This document shows, piece after piece, positions 1-8,360 of a stretch of DNA of 64,000 nt. The position numbers and the translations under genes were made by a program. The notes beneath the pieces are model-generated. The model worked only from the letters and a program-made list of their open reading frames with translations, had not been told where the DNA came from and made no database searches. The DNA comes from Halocatena halophila (GTDB taxonomy: Archaea > Halobacteriota > Halobacteria > Halobacteriales > Haloarculaceae), in NCBI GenBank assembly GCA_027563145.1, contig CP071306.1, positions 372,001 through 436,000 of the forward strand, given 5' to 3'. Position 1 is the stretch's first letter. Every line of letters begins with the position of its first letter.

Positions 1-598
1 CATCGACCGTGATCATCCCAAAGGGCGCGATCTCCACGATGGTCACCTCCTCTCCCGGCGTGACGCCTGCTTCGGCGAGATACTGCAGTTCCTCGCCGGT
101 GCGGTGTCGAACGCGGGTGATTTTCACCTGGTCGTCAACCGAACAGTCGGACAGCTGCACCCCCTCGTTTTCGTCCGGGGGCGTGAGATCTGCGCCGGGA
201 ATCGGATCGCCGTGGGGATCGACCCGTGGATCGCCGAGTACATCCGCAATTCGCTGTTCGAACCGCTCGCTGATGTAATGCTCTAGCCGATCGGCCTCTT
301 CGTGAACGTCCGTCCAGTCGTAATCGAGCTCGCTCGCCAGAAACGCCTCGATCAGTCGATGGTGGCGCAACACCTCGATGGCGAGCGTTTCACCCTCTGG
401 AGTGAGCGTGACGCCGTTGTATTTCTCACGATCGAGAAGCCCGCGGCCTTCGAGCTTTTCGAGCATGCTCGTAACTGTCGGTGACGTGACATCCATCCGG
501 TCTGCGATCGCCGACGTTCCAACGCGATCACCAGTCTCTCGCTGAAGCACGTAGATGGTTTTCAGATAATCCTCCATCACGTCACTGAGCATAGTCAT
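1..598 (-). CDS. DtxR/MntR-family metal-dependent transcriptional regulator (3' end outside window)
   Basis: I translated this from the minus strand; the gene runs off the left edge with about 199 residues visible. It begins MTMLSDVMEDYLKTIY, the usual opening of DtxR/SirR/IdeR regulators. A winged helix follows at about residues 20-60 (DVTSPTVTSMLEKL recognition helix), then a metal-binding and dimerisation domain with HHRLIEAFL and HYISERFEQRI. The last visible part is the start of a FeoA/SH3-like domain. Family members repress metal uptake genes when Fe or Mn is bound. The first ATG (598) is chosen; an in-frame ATG lies two codons later. It sits just downstream of the DUF368 gene on the same strand, and no metal transporter is visible next to it. 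Confidence 0.88.
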   Translation of the reverse strand, partial: MTMLSDVMEDYLKTIYVLQRETGDRVGTSAIADRMDVTSPTVTSMLEKLEGRGLLDREKYNGVTLTPEGETLAIEVLRHHRLIEAFLASELDYDWTDVHEEADRLEHYISERFEQRIADVLGDPRVDPHGDPIPGADLTPPDENEGVQLSDCSVDDQVKITRVRHRTGEELQYLAEAGVTPGEEVTIVEIAPFGMITVD

Positions 599-643
599 AC
601 CAGGAGACGCCTGAATAAAAACAGTTCTATCCGCCGTATCCGT

Positions 644-1642
644 TCAGTGGTTGATCGTCCGCTCGGTCTCTGGTGGCGGTTGTGTGGGTTCGGTGTTGCC
701 GAACTCGATGTCGTCGGTGTAACGGTCGAGAATGAATACTAGCCCAGCACCGACGAGTCCGGAGATGGCAGTCAACGCGAGCAACGCTGGAGAGAGATCG
801 CCGACGTTCGCCGCAATGTCTTGTGCTGGAGCCCTGAGCGAGCCGACCATCAGGCTCACCAGGAATGTGAGCGTTCCGACGTGGTAGTTCTCAAGGAGAT
901 ACGTTAGCAGATGGGCGATCGTCAGCACACCCACGACGCCACCGCCGACGAAGACGACGACGGGAGTGCCGGTGGCGATGAGAGCACTGGCGTCGCCGGT
1001 GGATGGATATGCCACGAGCGCGTCGATGAACTTTCCAGGAACCGCAGTCATGGATTCGTACTGGCCAAACAGATAAAGGACGAACGCCCCTGAGACGCCA
1101 GGAAGCACCATCGCACTGAGCGCAAGCGCACCAACTCCGAACAGCATTGGCATCGGTGCCATTTCTGCGCCGTTTTTCGTCGCTCCTGCTACGACGACCG
1201 CCAGTGAAACCCCGAGCACTGCTGCGCCAAGCCGTGCCGGCGTGTCGATCGAGACGTACTGATAGAGGACGATCGCGGCGGCGATGATCAGTCCGAAGAA
1301 AAAGGCGGCCGTCGCAGTCGGATAGTTAGTGATGGCAGCTTGCATCAGTTCGGCAACCCCAACGACTGCCGTCACCATTCCTAGTCCGAGTGCGATCAGA
1401 AACGGTACGTCCATATCGAGGAGTGCGGTTTTGAGCTCAGCCCGGCCAGAATGAGTGTGGATTCGCGCCAGGTGAGACAACACACGGGGATCGAGACTCG
1501 AAATTGCACCAATCAGCCGGTCGTAAATCCCGGTGATGAGCGCGATCGTTCCGCCGGAGACGCCGGGAACCGAATCGGCCATTCCCATACACAGCCCCTT
1601 GCAGTAGACGACGAACAGCGATCGAAGGTCACCGCTCGCCAT
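644..1642 (-). CDS. DUF368 family membrane protein, probable polyprenyl-phosphate transporter
   Basis: 332 residues with about 8-9 hydrophobic segments. It carries the two hallmark DUF368 repeats: GMADSVPGVSGGT at about residues 20-32 and LPGVSGAF at about 180-187. Bacterial DUF368 proteins (PopT) were recently shown to recycle undecaprenyl phosphate across the membrane. In this archaeon the equivalent lipid would be dolichyl phosphate, which would fit the oligosaccharyltransferase gene immediately upstream on the same strand; the substrate is an inference. A longer reading frame exists with a TTG at 1690, but its first 16 residues are not hydrophobic or conserved-looking, so the ATG at 1642 is preferred. 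Confidence 0.85.
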   Translation of the reverse strand: MASGDLRSLFVVYCKGLCMGMADSVPGVSGGTIALITGIYDRLIGAISSLDPRVLSHLARIHTHSGRAELKTALLDMDVPFLIALGLGMVTAVVGVAELMQAAITNYPTATAAFFFGLIIAAAIVLYQYVSIDTPARLGAAVLGVSLAVVVAGATKNGAEMAPMPMLFGVGALALSAMVLPGVSGAFVLYLFGQYESMTAVPGKFIDALVAYPSTGDASALIATGTPVVVFVGGGVVGVLTIAHLLTYLLENYHVGTLTFLVSLMVGSLRAPAQDIAANVGDLSPALLALTAISGLVGAGLVFILDRYTDDIEFGNTEPTQPPPETERTINH

Positions 1643-1748
1643 CGGTGCCTCCACAAAATGTAACACGCAATCGGTCGACCGAGTCTGCAACGCTCATGTT
1701 ACTATTGTTCACAGCCGATCGATAGTTGGTCCTTTCGTTTGTCGTCGA

Positions 1749-4496
1749 TCAGAGCTCAACCTGCACGGTGGAATTGTCTTCGCCGATCACTTGCGCTTCG
1801 GTTACGGTTGCAGTACTCGAGGCGTTCGATCCGTCCGTCGTGCTGATGGTGTATGGTCCGGTCGCTCTGACCGACGTGTTGGTGTAGCCCTGCTCTGGTC
1901 CCCAGTTGTCGTAACCAGTGGTGGAGTAGGGCAGTCGCATCTCGAAGGTCCCATCATCGCTGGTGTTTGCATACTGCGTGTACGTGAACGTCTCACCCGA
2001 CGATCCCATCTCGAGCGTGACGTTCGCTTTCACCTCTGTGTTGGGCGTTGCAGTGCCCGTGACGGTCGCACCTGGCACTCGCTCGAACGTTTTGAGCCAC
2101 GGCTGATTTCCGCTGGAACTGACCGCTTTGCTCGCGTGGACCATCCGATAGCCCTCAATCGCGTCGAGGCGTTCACTCGGCCGCTGGACGCCAAGCCGTG
2201 AGGTTTCATCGTTCTCGACGTACGTCCGTGCCGCCGCAAGCGTATCGAACTGCCGGATCGCACTCCCGTTCTGGGGAAGCACGCGAATCATCTGCGTTCC
2301 ACCAGTGCGAAGTCTGGCCTGCTGAGTCTCCCAGTCGAGAACGATGGGTCGTGGCTCGACTGCGCTCCCGTTGTAACGGTAGAGTCGTGTCCGCATGCTC
2401 TCCATGTGTCGATCCGTCGGAATGTTGGCCACATGACGAAAGCCGCTGTTTCCGACGGTCTGATACAGATTGAACTTCAGATCGGTTGGCGTGACCGTCT
2501 CGTTCGATTCGAACTGTGCCGGTGCGTGATATTTGGAGTTGACGCTGACTATTTGCCAATCCACCATCACGTATCGAGTGGATTCCTCGCCGGTGAGCAG
2601 GTCGGTTGCATCTTGCTCATTGGTTGCGAGCAGGAAGTCAGCGGCCTCCTGTGCCCCCTGCTGGAACGGGTTTGCCACTGGAATTCTGTGTCCGAGCGTG
2701 GTGATCCAGTGGCCATAGTCCCACCATGCCATCACGCCGTAGGCACCCTCTGGATACTCGAAATCATCGGTGGGCGCGTACTCTTTTTGATACTGCATCG
2801 GCTCGCCATCGGGTGTTGCGTACTGGCCTTCCCGTGGGGTGTTCGATTGCATCCAGGAGAGCGATCCGTTCCAGGCGATCACATCGGAGCCGGGCTGATT
2901 GTACTCTGCGTTCGATACGGCAAGCGGTGCGAAACTGCCGCCACCGGTTGGCCCCTGTGAGGTAAACGAGTGTGCAACGATCGGATACGGAACCACCACG
3001 AGAAACAACACCGTCACGAGCGTGACGATCTGGTGTGTTTCAAGCTCGGTGACCGACGAAATCGCATCGACATCCAGCAACGAGGTGGCCCAGCCCACAA
3101 GGTAGCCGGTGAGAACGGCCACCGGCAGCGCGAGGTAGTAGGTAAATCGAATCTGCGTGAACACTGCAAGCGTCAGGAAAATTCCCCAGATCGCGATCAA
3201 GAGTCGGCCGGGACGGCTCTCGTCGTCGAGAATCGTCTGAATGAGAATCAGAATGACGGTTGCCACCGCGACGTAGAAGGCATAGCCATAGTTCTTCTCG
3301 AGCACCGTCTTCCAGTAGTTGTCCGAAGTCGTGTCGTTGAGAACCAGTGGCTGGGCCTCGGTAACCGTCCGCTGGGCAGCGTTCGTTGCAAGGCCGATAA
3401 ATCGCATCGACTGTGAAACCATATAGGAGTAGAGCTCCGGAGCGAGCACCGAGAAACCACCCACGGTGGTGACGATCAACGCGGCGACGAGGATGGGATA
3501 GGCGACGGTCGGGAGGGCAGCCCGCTCGAACCAGCGGGCAAGCGCAAGCATCACCACGATCCCCGCAGCGACCGAACCAAGCAGCAGTGGCTGCAACAAC
3601 GAGAGCGACGTGGCTGACATTGAGTAGGTGGAGGCAGAGACGAGCGTCAACAGGGCTGCGACCAATAGCGACCCGACGCCAATGAGGCCGATATGTTCCG
3701 GACTACGGCCGCGAACGAACTCAATCGAGAGCTGCACGACGAAAAACGTACCCAGGATGGCCCCAAGCACAATACCTGGTGGCCAGACGAGAACGTACAG
3801 CGTGATTGCAATGCCTGCGAGGGTGCTCGCAATCGCCGGTCGTTTGAGTGCGCTCCACTCACGACCAACAATCAGCTCGAAGACCGGTTTTTCGGCCGTT
3901 GCAACGTCGAGTGCGACCACGAGCGCAAGAATGGCGAGCACCTGAAAGAACGCCTCCGGTGCGTGGTGGTCTGCAAACCCAACCAGCGTCCGGTTGAGGA
4001 ATCCCCCAGCCGTCAGTGCGAGAACGATCACCGCCGTGAGTCCACCCAGCCGACCGCTGAGCCGTCGGGCGATATAATACACAGGAATCGCCGTGAGTAC
4101 ACCGAACACGGCGGGCGCAAACAACAATGTCAGCATGATCGTTTCCTGATCTGGCGATCCGAGTCCAACGATTAGTGCCACAGTTGCGACCAGCAGGTCG
4201 TACAACGTGCCAAACTGTCCCGAAGCAGTGCCAACCGGAAAGTGTGTCCACGGATCGAACGGCATCGTCGACGGCCAGTGGGCCACCGTGTACTCCACCT
4301 GCCGAAGGTGATACCACGCATCGTTGCCGTTCAGATAAATGCCAGAATCAGTTATGAACCGGGAGTATGTTCGTGTTCGATTCCAGAACATGAACGCGAG
4401 CAATCCGAAAAGAACGGGGACGTGTCCCCAGGAGAACAACCAATCGAACAGGCCCTCCCGGTCCATCGTCAATCGTGTCTCAGTCCGCTGGCTCAT
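1749..4496 (-). CDS. aglB: dolichyl-monophosphooligosaccharide--protein glycotransferase AglB (STT3 family)
   Basis: 915 residues. This is the catalytic oligosaccharyltransferase that transfers the lipid-linked glycan to Asn in N-X-S/T sequons of S-layer and other exported proteins. The N-terminal half is a multi-pass membrane domain with the metal-binding GNDAWYH loop (about residue 59) and the FADHHAPE loop (about 174-181). A TVTEAQ sequence (about 377-382) may be the catalytic Glu loop. The C-terminal extracellular domain starts with WWDYG at about 591-595, the family signature that reads the sequon Thr/Ser. The frame extends 34 codons further upstream, but that stretch is not membrane-like and overlaps the divergent gene, so MSQRTETRL at 4496 is chosen. 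It is divergent from a GT2 gene, as is common in haloarchaeal agl loci. Confidence 0.95.
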   Translation of the reverse strand: MSQRTETRLTMDREGLFDWLFSWGHVPVLFGLLAFMFWNRTRTYSRFITDSGIYLNGNDAWYHLRQVEYTVAHWPSTMPFDPWTHFPVGTASGQFGTLYDLLVATVALIVGLGSPDQETIMLTLLFAPAVFGVLTAIPVYYIARRLSGRLGGLTAVIVLALTAGGFLNRTLVGFADHHAPEAFFQVLAILALVVALDVATAEKPVFELIVGREWSALKRPAIASTLAGIAITLYVLVWPPGIVLGAILGTFFVVQLSIEFVRGRSPEHIGLIGVGSLLVAALLTLVSASTYSMSATSLSLLQPLLLGSVAAGIVVMLALARWFERAALPTVAYPILVAALIVTTVGGFSVLAPELYSYMVSQSMRFIGLATNAAQRTVTEAQPLVLNDTTSDNYWKTVLEKNYGYAFYVAVATVILILIQTILDDESRPGRLLIAIWGIFLTLAVFTQIRFTYYLALPVAVLTGYLVGWATSLLDVDAISSVTELETHQIVTLVTVLFLVVVPYPIVAHSFTSQGPTGGGSFAPLAVSNAEYNQPGSDVIAWNGSLSWMQSNTPREGQYATPDGEPMQYQKEYAPTDDFEYPEGAYGVMAWWDYGHWITTLGHRIPVANPFQQGAQEAADFLLATNEQDATDLLTGEESTRYVMVDWQIVSVNSKYHAPAQFESNETVTPTDLKFNLYQTVGNSGFRHVANIPTDRHMESMRTRLYRYNGSAVEPRPIVLDWETQQARLRTGGTQMIRVLPQNGSAIRQFDTLAAARTYVENDETSRLGVQRPSERLDAIEGYRMVHASKAVSSSGNQPWLKTFERVPGATVTGTATPNTEVKANVTLEMGSSGETFTYTQYANTSDDGTFEMRLPYSTTGYDNWGPEQGYTNTSVRATGPYTISTTDGSNASSTATVTEAQVIGEDNSTVQVEL

Positions 4497-4519
4497 TGCA
4501 AGAGTCCAGCGCAATACCG

Positions 4520-4570
4520 GGGATAAAACTTTGGAATCTGAGCACGGCTTCGATGACGAAACAATCCTAA
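4520..4570. promoter_or_regulatory. divergent promoter region between aglB and the GT2 gene
   Basis: The 96-base gap holds one TATA-like box for each gene. GTTTTATCC on the minus strand (about 4522-4530) is about 30 bases before the aglB ATG. AATCCTAAT on the plus strand (about 4563-4571) is about 26 bases before the GT2 ATG. Both spacings predict leaderless transcripts. Confidence 0.45.
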
Positions 4571-4592
4571 TGCTGGCTCTCCGATCGGTGGT

Positions 4593-5573
4593 ATGCACGT
4601 CTCGGTCGTTATCTGTTCACACACCAGTGACCGATACGAGTCACTGATTGCGGCCATCGAGAGCGTCGTATCACAGACCTACGACGATCGGTCGGTGGTC
4701 GTGGTCGTTGATGGCAATCCCCAGCTCAAATCCCAGCTCGATGGGGCTGTCGGAACCAACGATGACGTTTTCGTGCATCTCCAGGAAGAAAATAAGGGGC
4801 TTCTGGCAAGTCGCAACACGGGCGCTTCGATCGCCGATGGTGACATTGTTGCGTTTCTGGACGACGACGCAGTTGCTCATGCGGACTGGCTCGCGGAGCT
4901 CGTCGCCTGCTACACTGATATGCCAACAGAGCAACAAACCACACATCGCATTCCGGCGGACTGGGAGTATCCGCTCGCAGTGGGTGGACGAATGTGTCCC
5001 CGTTGGGTTGCCGGCAAACCCGAGTGGCTCCCGGCGGAGTTCTACTGGCTCATTGGCGTCACACACCGGGGATTTCCGGAGGGGCCGGGAGAAGTGCGCA
5101 ACACGCCGGGGTCGAATCTCTCCTTTCGACGACCGGTGTTCGAAGCACTCGGCGGATTCAACACCCAGATCGGGGGACGATCGGGTGACAAACAGCTACA
5201 GGGCGGCGAAACCGAGCTCTGTGTTCGGCTCCGCAACGAGTTTCATACGGGTGTTTACTACACTCCGGACGCGCGCGTTGACCATCGGATCTTTGCCTAC
5301 CGAACCAGACCGTGGTGGCTCATCAAGCGCGCGTTCTGGCAAGGCTACTCGAAACGTGGGATGGCTGTTCTCGGGCCAGACGATCGGTCGGGGACTGCTG
5401 AGGAAGGAGCGTTTCTCAAACAGCTCTGCACGCGGTTCGTTCCGTCTCGTCTTCGGACTCTAGCGAGCTCGCCATCCGTGGACGCATTCGCACAGCTCTG
5501 TATGCTCTGTCTTTTGACGATCGCTGTTGGCAGTGGATACGCTTACGGCGTGTTCGCCTGGCGGTCGTCGTGA
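4593..5573 (+). CDS. GT2 family glycosyltransferase with C-terminal membrane anchor (AglG/AglI-like)
   Basis: 326 residues with a GT-A fold. The N-terminus MHVSVVICSHT is the first beta strand, VVVVDGNPQ the nucleotide-sugar region, and FLDDDA (residues 88-93) the DxD-type metal site. The acceptor region includes GGFNTQIGGRSGDKQLQGGETELC, typical of the haloarchaeal AglG group that adds hexuronic acids to dolichol-linked glycans. One or two hydrophobic segments close the protein (about 295-325), consistent with action at the cytoplasmic membrane face. It is divergent from aglB, so a role in building the N-glycan is likely. The exact sugar cannot be read from the sequence. Confidence 0.85.
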   Translation: MHVSVVICSHTSDRYESLIAAIESVVSQTYDDRSVVVVVDGNPQLKSQLDGAVGTNDDVFVHLQEENKGLLASRNTGASIADGDIVAFLDDDAVAHADWLAELVACYTDMPTEQQTTHRIPADWEYPLAVGGRMCPRWVAGKPEWLPAEFYWLIGVTHRGFPEGPGEVRNTPGSNLSFRRPVFEALGGFNTQIGGRSGDKQLQGGETELCVRLRNEFHTGVYYTPDARVDHRIFAYRTRPWWLIKRAFWQGYSKRGMAVLGPDDRSGTAEEGAFLKQLCTRFVPSRLRTLASSPSVDAFAQLCMLCLLTIAVGSGYAYGVFAWRSS

Positions 5574-6385
5574 GCGACGGTCTCCCAGACGAGATCGAAG
5601 TAGTGGGCCAGTCCGGAAACGAACGACTGGTTCTCCGTGATCGCTGCCTGTCTGAGGTGATTTGGGACATCGTCTTCCTGGACGAGCATGATTGCCGTTC
5701 CATTACCGCCAGGGTCGGCGATCGTCCCGCGCCACGGGAGCGGTTCGTTGCTGTATCGGATCGATACTGACGGATAGCGCTCTTCGATGGTGTTGACGAC
5801 CGATTGCTGGATCGATCGACTCTCCTCGTCGAGTCGTGCTGGCGATAAGAGGACGATTCGAACGTCGACATCACGCGCACAGGCGTCATCGAACGCCGGC
5901 TCGATCCGATCGAAGTATTCGAATCCTTTACTCAGCACTCGAACACTGGCCGTGGCGTCGTGATAGATTCGTTGCGTTCCGGATTCGCTGGGATCACCCA
6001 CATCCACCACGCGAAACAGCTCCTCTGCCGGACGATGTCCCTCGGTTGCCCGCTCGTATCTGGGCTGAAACTCGGAAAGAAACGCCTCTCGTCGCCGATC
6101 GATTGCCCGTTCGAACTGCTCGAACGACTGTCTGCGATTCTCTGTCGCCCGATCGAGCACGTCACTTGGCGAGCGCGCTACGTACTCTCTCGGTCGTCCT
6201 GGAATCACCTCGACGTAGCCAGCGTCAGCGAGTCCGTCCAGCACGTCGTAGATTCTGGCCTTGGGAATGTCGGTCGCCTCGGCCAGATTCGGGGCCGTGG
6301 TCCGCCCGAGATCGAACAACGTCGTCAGTGCAGTCATTTCGTACTCGGTCAGTCCGAGCTGGTCGAACACATCACGAGCGGCCAT
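5543..6385 (-). CDS. TrmB family transcriptional regulator
   Basis: 280 residues. The N-terminal TrmB-type winged helix (about 1-65) reads DVFDQLGLTEYEMTALTTLF, then IPKARIYDVLDGLADAGYVEV. A helical linker follows (about 75-110), then a C-terminal effector-like region with SVRVLSKGFEYFDRI and VRIVLLSPARL. An upstream in-frame extension of about 200 residues is antisense to its neighbours and is not supported, so the ATG at 6385 is chosen. It lies 41 bases downstream of the thiolase/OB-fold pair on the same strand and may be the last gene of that operon, which suggests control of the acyl-CoA module. Its 3' end overlaps the convergent GT2 gene by about 30 bases. Confidence 0.85.
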   Translation of the reverse strand: MAARDVFDQLGLTEYEMTALTTLFDLGRTTAPNLAEATDIPKARIYDVLDGLADAGYVEVIPGRPREYVARSPSDVLDRATENRRQSFEQFERAIDRRREAFLSEFQPRYERATEGHRPAEELFRVVDVGDPSESGTQRIYHDATASVRVLSKGFEYFDRIEPAFDDACARDVDVRIVLLSPARLDEESRSIQQSVVNTIEERYPSVSIRYSNEPLPWRGTIADPGGNGTAIMLVQEDDVPNHLRQAAITENQSFVSGLAHYFDLVWETVAHDDRQANTP

Positions 6386-6426
6386 ACTGGACCGTTTGCC
6401 ACAAGAGGGATAAGTGGGCCGGAACG

Positions 6427-6792
6427 CTACTCGACCGGTTCGAACCGATAGCCATCCCACGACTGGCTCTCGGGATCTCTGATACCCGCCTCCGGATCGC
6501 GGAGCTGACTCACATACACTGGCCGAACAGTCGCGCCGATCTCGATCTCGTCGGTAGTGAGTTGACCGATCATTCGCGCGGACTCCCCGTCGATCTCGAA
6601 CTCCACAATTGCGAGGTGATTCGGCGCTCGGACGCCCGGTGGCGTCGCGGTTGCGGTGGTCCAGGTGATCACCGTTGCTTCGTACTCGCTCAGATCGATC
6701 GTTTCCACGGGCGCTCCGCCGTCGGGTCCTACTGGGTGGGACGGAATCGCGATCGTGCCGTCGTCGTATCTGGTCGCTTCGAGTCCCGTCAT
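6427..6792 (-). CDS. OB-fold (DUF35-type) partner subunit of the adjacent thiolase, BktB-beta-like
   Basis: 121 residues with the OB-fold pattern of DUF35 proteins: ATVITWTTATATPPGVRAPNHLAIVEF, then MIGQL and IGATVRPVYV. The Cys zinc ribbon that often precedes the OB domain is absent; there is no Cys at all. Its ATG overlaps the thiolase stop by 4 bases, so the two are translationally coupled. In Haloferax mediterranei the ketothiolase BktB is a two-subunit enzyme of a thiolase plus a small OB-fold protein, and this pair has the same layout. Related DUF35 proteins elsewhere hold acyl-CoA for thiolases. Confidence 0.78.
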   Translation of the reverse strand: MTGLEATRYDDGTIAIPSHPVGPDGGAPVETIDLSEYEATVITWTTATATPPGVRAPNHLAIVEFEIDGESARMIGQLTTDEIEIGATVRPVYVSQLRDPEAGIRDPESQSWDGYRFEPVE

Positions 6793-7943
6793 TGGTCTGC
6801 CTCCAGAATGGTTGTCGTAACACAGTTTCCAAAGCCGCCCACGTTACACGCCAGTCCAACATCGGCAGCCACTTGCTGGGTGTCTGCCTCGCCGAGGAGC
6901 TGCTGGTAGATCTCGTAGGCCTGAGCGACTCCTGAGGCACCCAGGGGGTGACCCTTTGATTTGAGCCCCCCAGAGGTGTTGATCGGAAGGTCGCCATCGA
7001 TCGCCGTTACACCGTCCTGTGTGGCTGACCAGGCCGTCCCGGGCTCGAAAAAGCCAAGCCCCTCGCTCTGGAGGAACTCGAGGATAGTGAACATGTCGTG
7101 GAGTTCGGCCACGTCGATGTCCGCAGGTGTGTAGCCACTCATCGCGTACGCTTTCTCGCCGCTCTCAACAACTCCCCCCATCGTCGTCGGATCGTCGCGC
7201 TGGTGGACGACGTGCGTGTCTGTCGCGCCGGCGATGCCTGCGACCGAGACGAAGTCGTCGGTGTATTCGGCCGCCAGCTCTCGTGGACAAAACAACAGCG
7301 CCGCACTCCCGTCCGTGATCGGACAGAAGTCGTACAGTCTGAGCGGATCGGCAATGATTGGCGAGGAAAGGACGGTCTCTTTATCAACCTCCTTCTGGAA
7401 CTGCGCGTGCGGGTTATACACTCCATTAGCGTGGTTTTTCACCGCCACATCTGCGAGACTCTCTCGGGGTGCATCGTATTTCTCGAGATAACACCGTGCA
7501 GTCAGCCCCGCAAAGCTCGGCAGCGTCACGCCGTGTTTGTACTCCACCGGATGGGTGATCGAGGCAATGATGTCGGTAGTCTCGGGCGTCGTTCGATGCG
7601 TCATCTTCTCTCCGCCTACGAGCAGCGTCAGATCACTCGTTCCCGAGGCAATCGACTGCCAGGCAGCGTAGATTCCCGCGCCTCCCGACGCTGATGTCTG
7701 ATCGACCCGCTGTGTGTAGGCCGGCATGCAGTTCAGATCATGTGCGAGCGCGTTGGGGATGCCGGTCATGCCCTCGAACTCCCCGCTCGACATGTTCGAT
7801 ACGTAGCAATGCTCGATCTGCGACGGGGACACGTCTGCATCCTCGAGACACGCCTGTGCCGCTTTCACGAGCAGCTCCCGGATCCACTCCGACCGCGTCC
7901 CGAATTCCGTCATCGACGCACCGATGATGGCGACGTCGCGCAT
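6789..7943 (-). CDS. thiolase family protein, probable beta-ketothiolase catalytic subunit (BktB-alpha-like)
   Basis: 384 residues, full-length thiolase fold. It would condense acetyl-CoA with an acyl-CoA (or cleave 3-ketoacyl-CoA). The position that normally holds the nucleophilic Cys (CxSG) is Ser84, in VDQTSASGGAG; I checked this in the DNA. The other active-site elements are present: His282 in AELHDMF and His332 in GHPLGASG. The final CxG-like region is CNVGGFGN. A Ser-His-His active site has been reported for haloarchaeal BktB, so this looks like a genuine enzyme rather than a dead one. One base separates it from the upstream PccX-like gene, and 4 bases are shared with the OB-fold gene. 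Confidence 0.88.
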   Translation of the reverse strand: MRDVAIIGASMTEFGTRSEWIRELLVKAAQACLEDADVSPSQIEHCYVSNMSSGEFEGMTGIPNALAHDLNCMPAYTQRVDQTSASGGAGIYAAWQSIASGTSDLTLLVGGEKMTHRTTPETTDIIASITHPVEYKHGVTLPSFAGLTARCYLEKYDAPRESLADVAVKNHANGVYNPHAQFQKEVDKETVLSSPIIADPLRLYDFCPITDGSAALLFCPRELAAEYTDDFVSVAGIAGATDTHVVHQRDDPTTMGGVVESGEKAYAMSGYTPADIDVAELHDMFTILEFLQSEGLGFFEPGTAWSATQDGVTAIDGDLPINTSGGLKSKGHPLGASGVAQAYEIYQQLLGEADTQQVAADVGLACNVGGFGNCVTTTILEADQ

Positions 7944-7944
7944 C

Positions 7945-8307
7945 TCAGCGCCACCTCCCGGTCCGGCCCGCCATCTTCCATTCTTCGCCTTTCGACACCG
8001 ACTGTGGCAGTTCGGTGTAGGTCTGACAGTCGTATCGATTTGCTAACGTCCAGCCACTCGCACGATCGGTGCCATCAGTAGCTGTCTCGTCTGCGAGCCG
8101 GTCCCAGTCGTTGAGATACGCACTGAGACAGGCAGACAATGCGGCCGCTTCGTCGTCGGTTGCTGTGGGAGGGAGATCGATCTCTCGATCGACACCGTTC
8201 CCATCCCCAGGACGCTCATCGGACATACTCGAAGCTTGCTGGTCCGGCGGACGCTCGTGCTCGTCGTCCCATTCGGGTTCGACGATTGGTACATGCGTTT
8301 TCGACAT
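7945..8307 (-). CDS. small acyl-CoA carboxylase subunit, PccX/epsilon-like
   Basis: 120 residues. The N-terminal half is acidic and disordered-looking. The middle reads [17 protein letters not shown] and the C-terminus [14 protein letters not shown]. The DEAAAI...WKMAGR pattern is that of the short epsilon-type subunits of acyl-CoA carboxylases and of PccX, the third subunit of haloarchaeal propionyl-CoA carboxylase. It lies 53 bases after the pccB-like gene and 1 base before the thiolase. ATG 8307 is preferred over an upstream in-frame ATG at 8364, which would overlap the end of the carboxyltransferase gene. Confidence 0.72.
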   Translation of the reverse strand: MSKTHVPIVEPEWDDEHERPPDQQASSMSDERPGDGNGVDREIDLPPTATDDEAAALSACLSAYLNDWDRLADETATDGTDRASGWTLANRYDCQTYTELPQSVSKGEEWKMAGRTGRWR

Positions 8308-8360
8308 GAGTTGTATCGGTCTTTGAATGGTGACGGTATTGATGTTTGGGTTGCGTGGTC

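Noticed and set aside
9..484. Three plus-strand frames at the left edge
   Set aside because: They are antisense to a clear DtxR-family reading frame on the minus strand.
6386..6997. Long N-terminal extension of the TrmB-type regulator
   Set aside because: It runs antisense through neighbouring genes, is Arg/Ser/Thr-rich, and the TrmB domain begins at the ATG at 6385.
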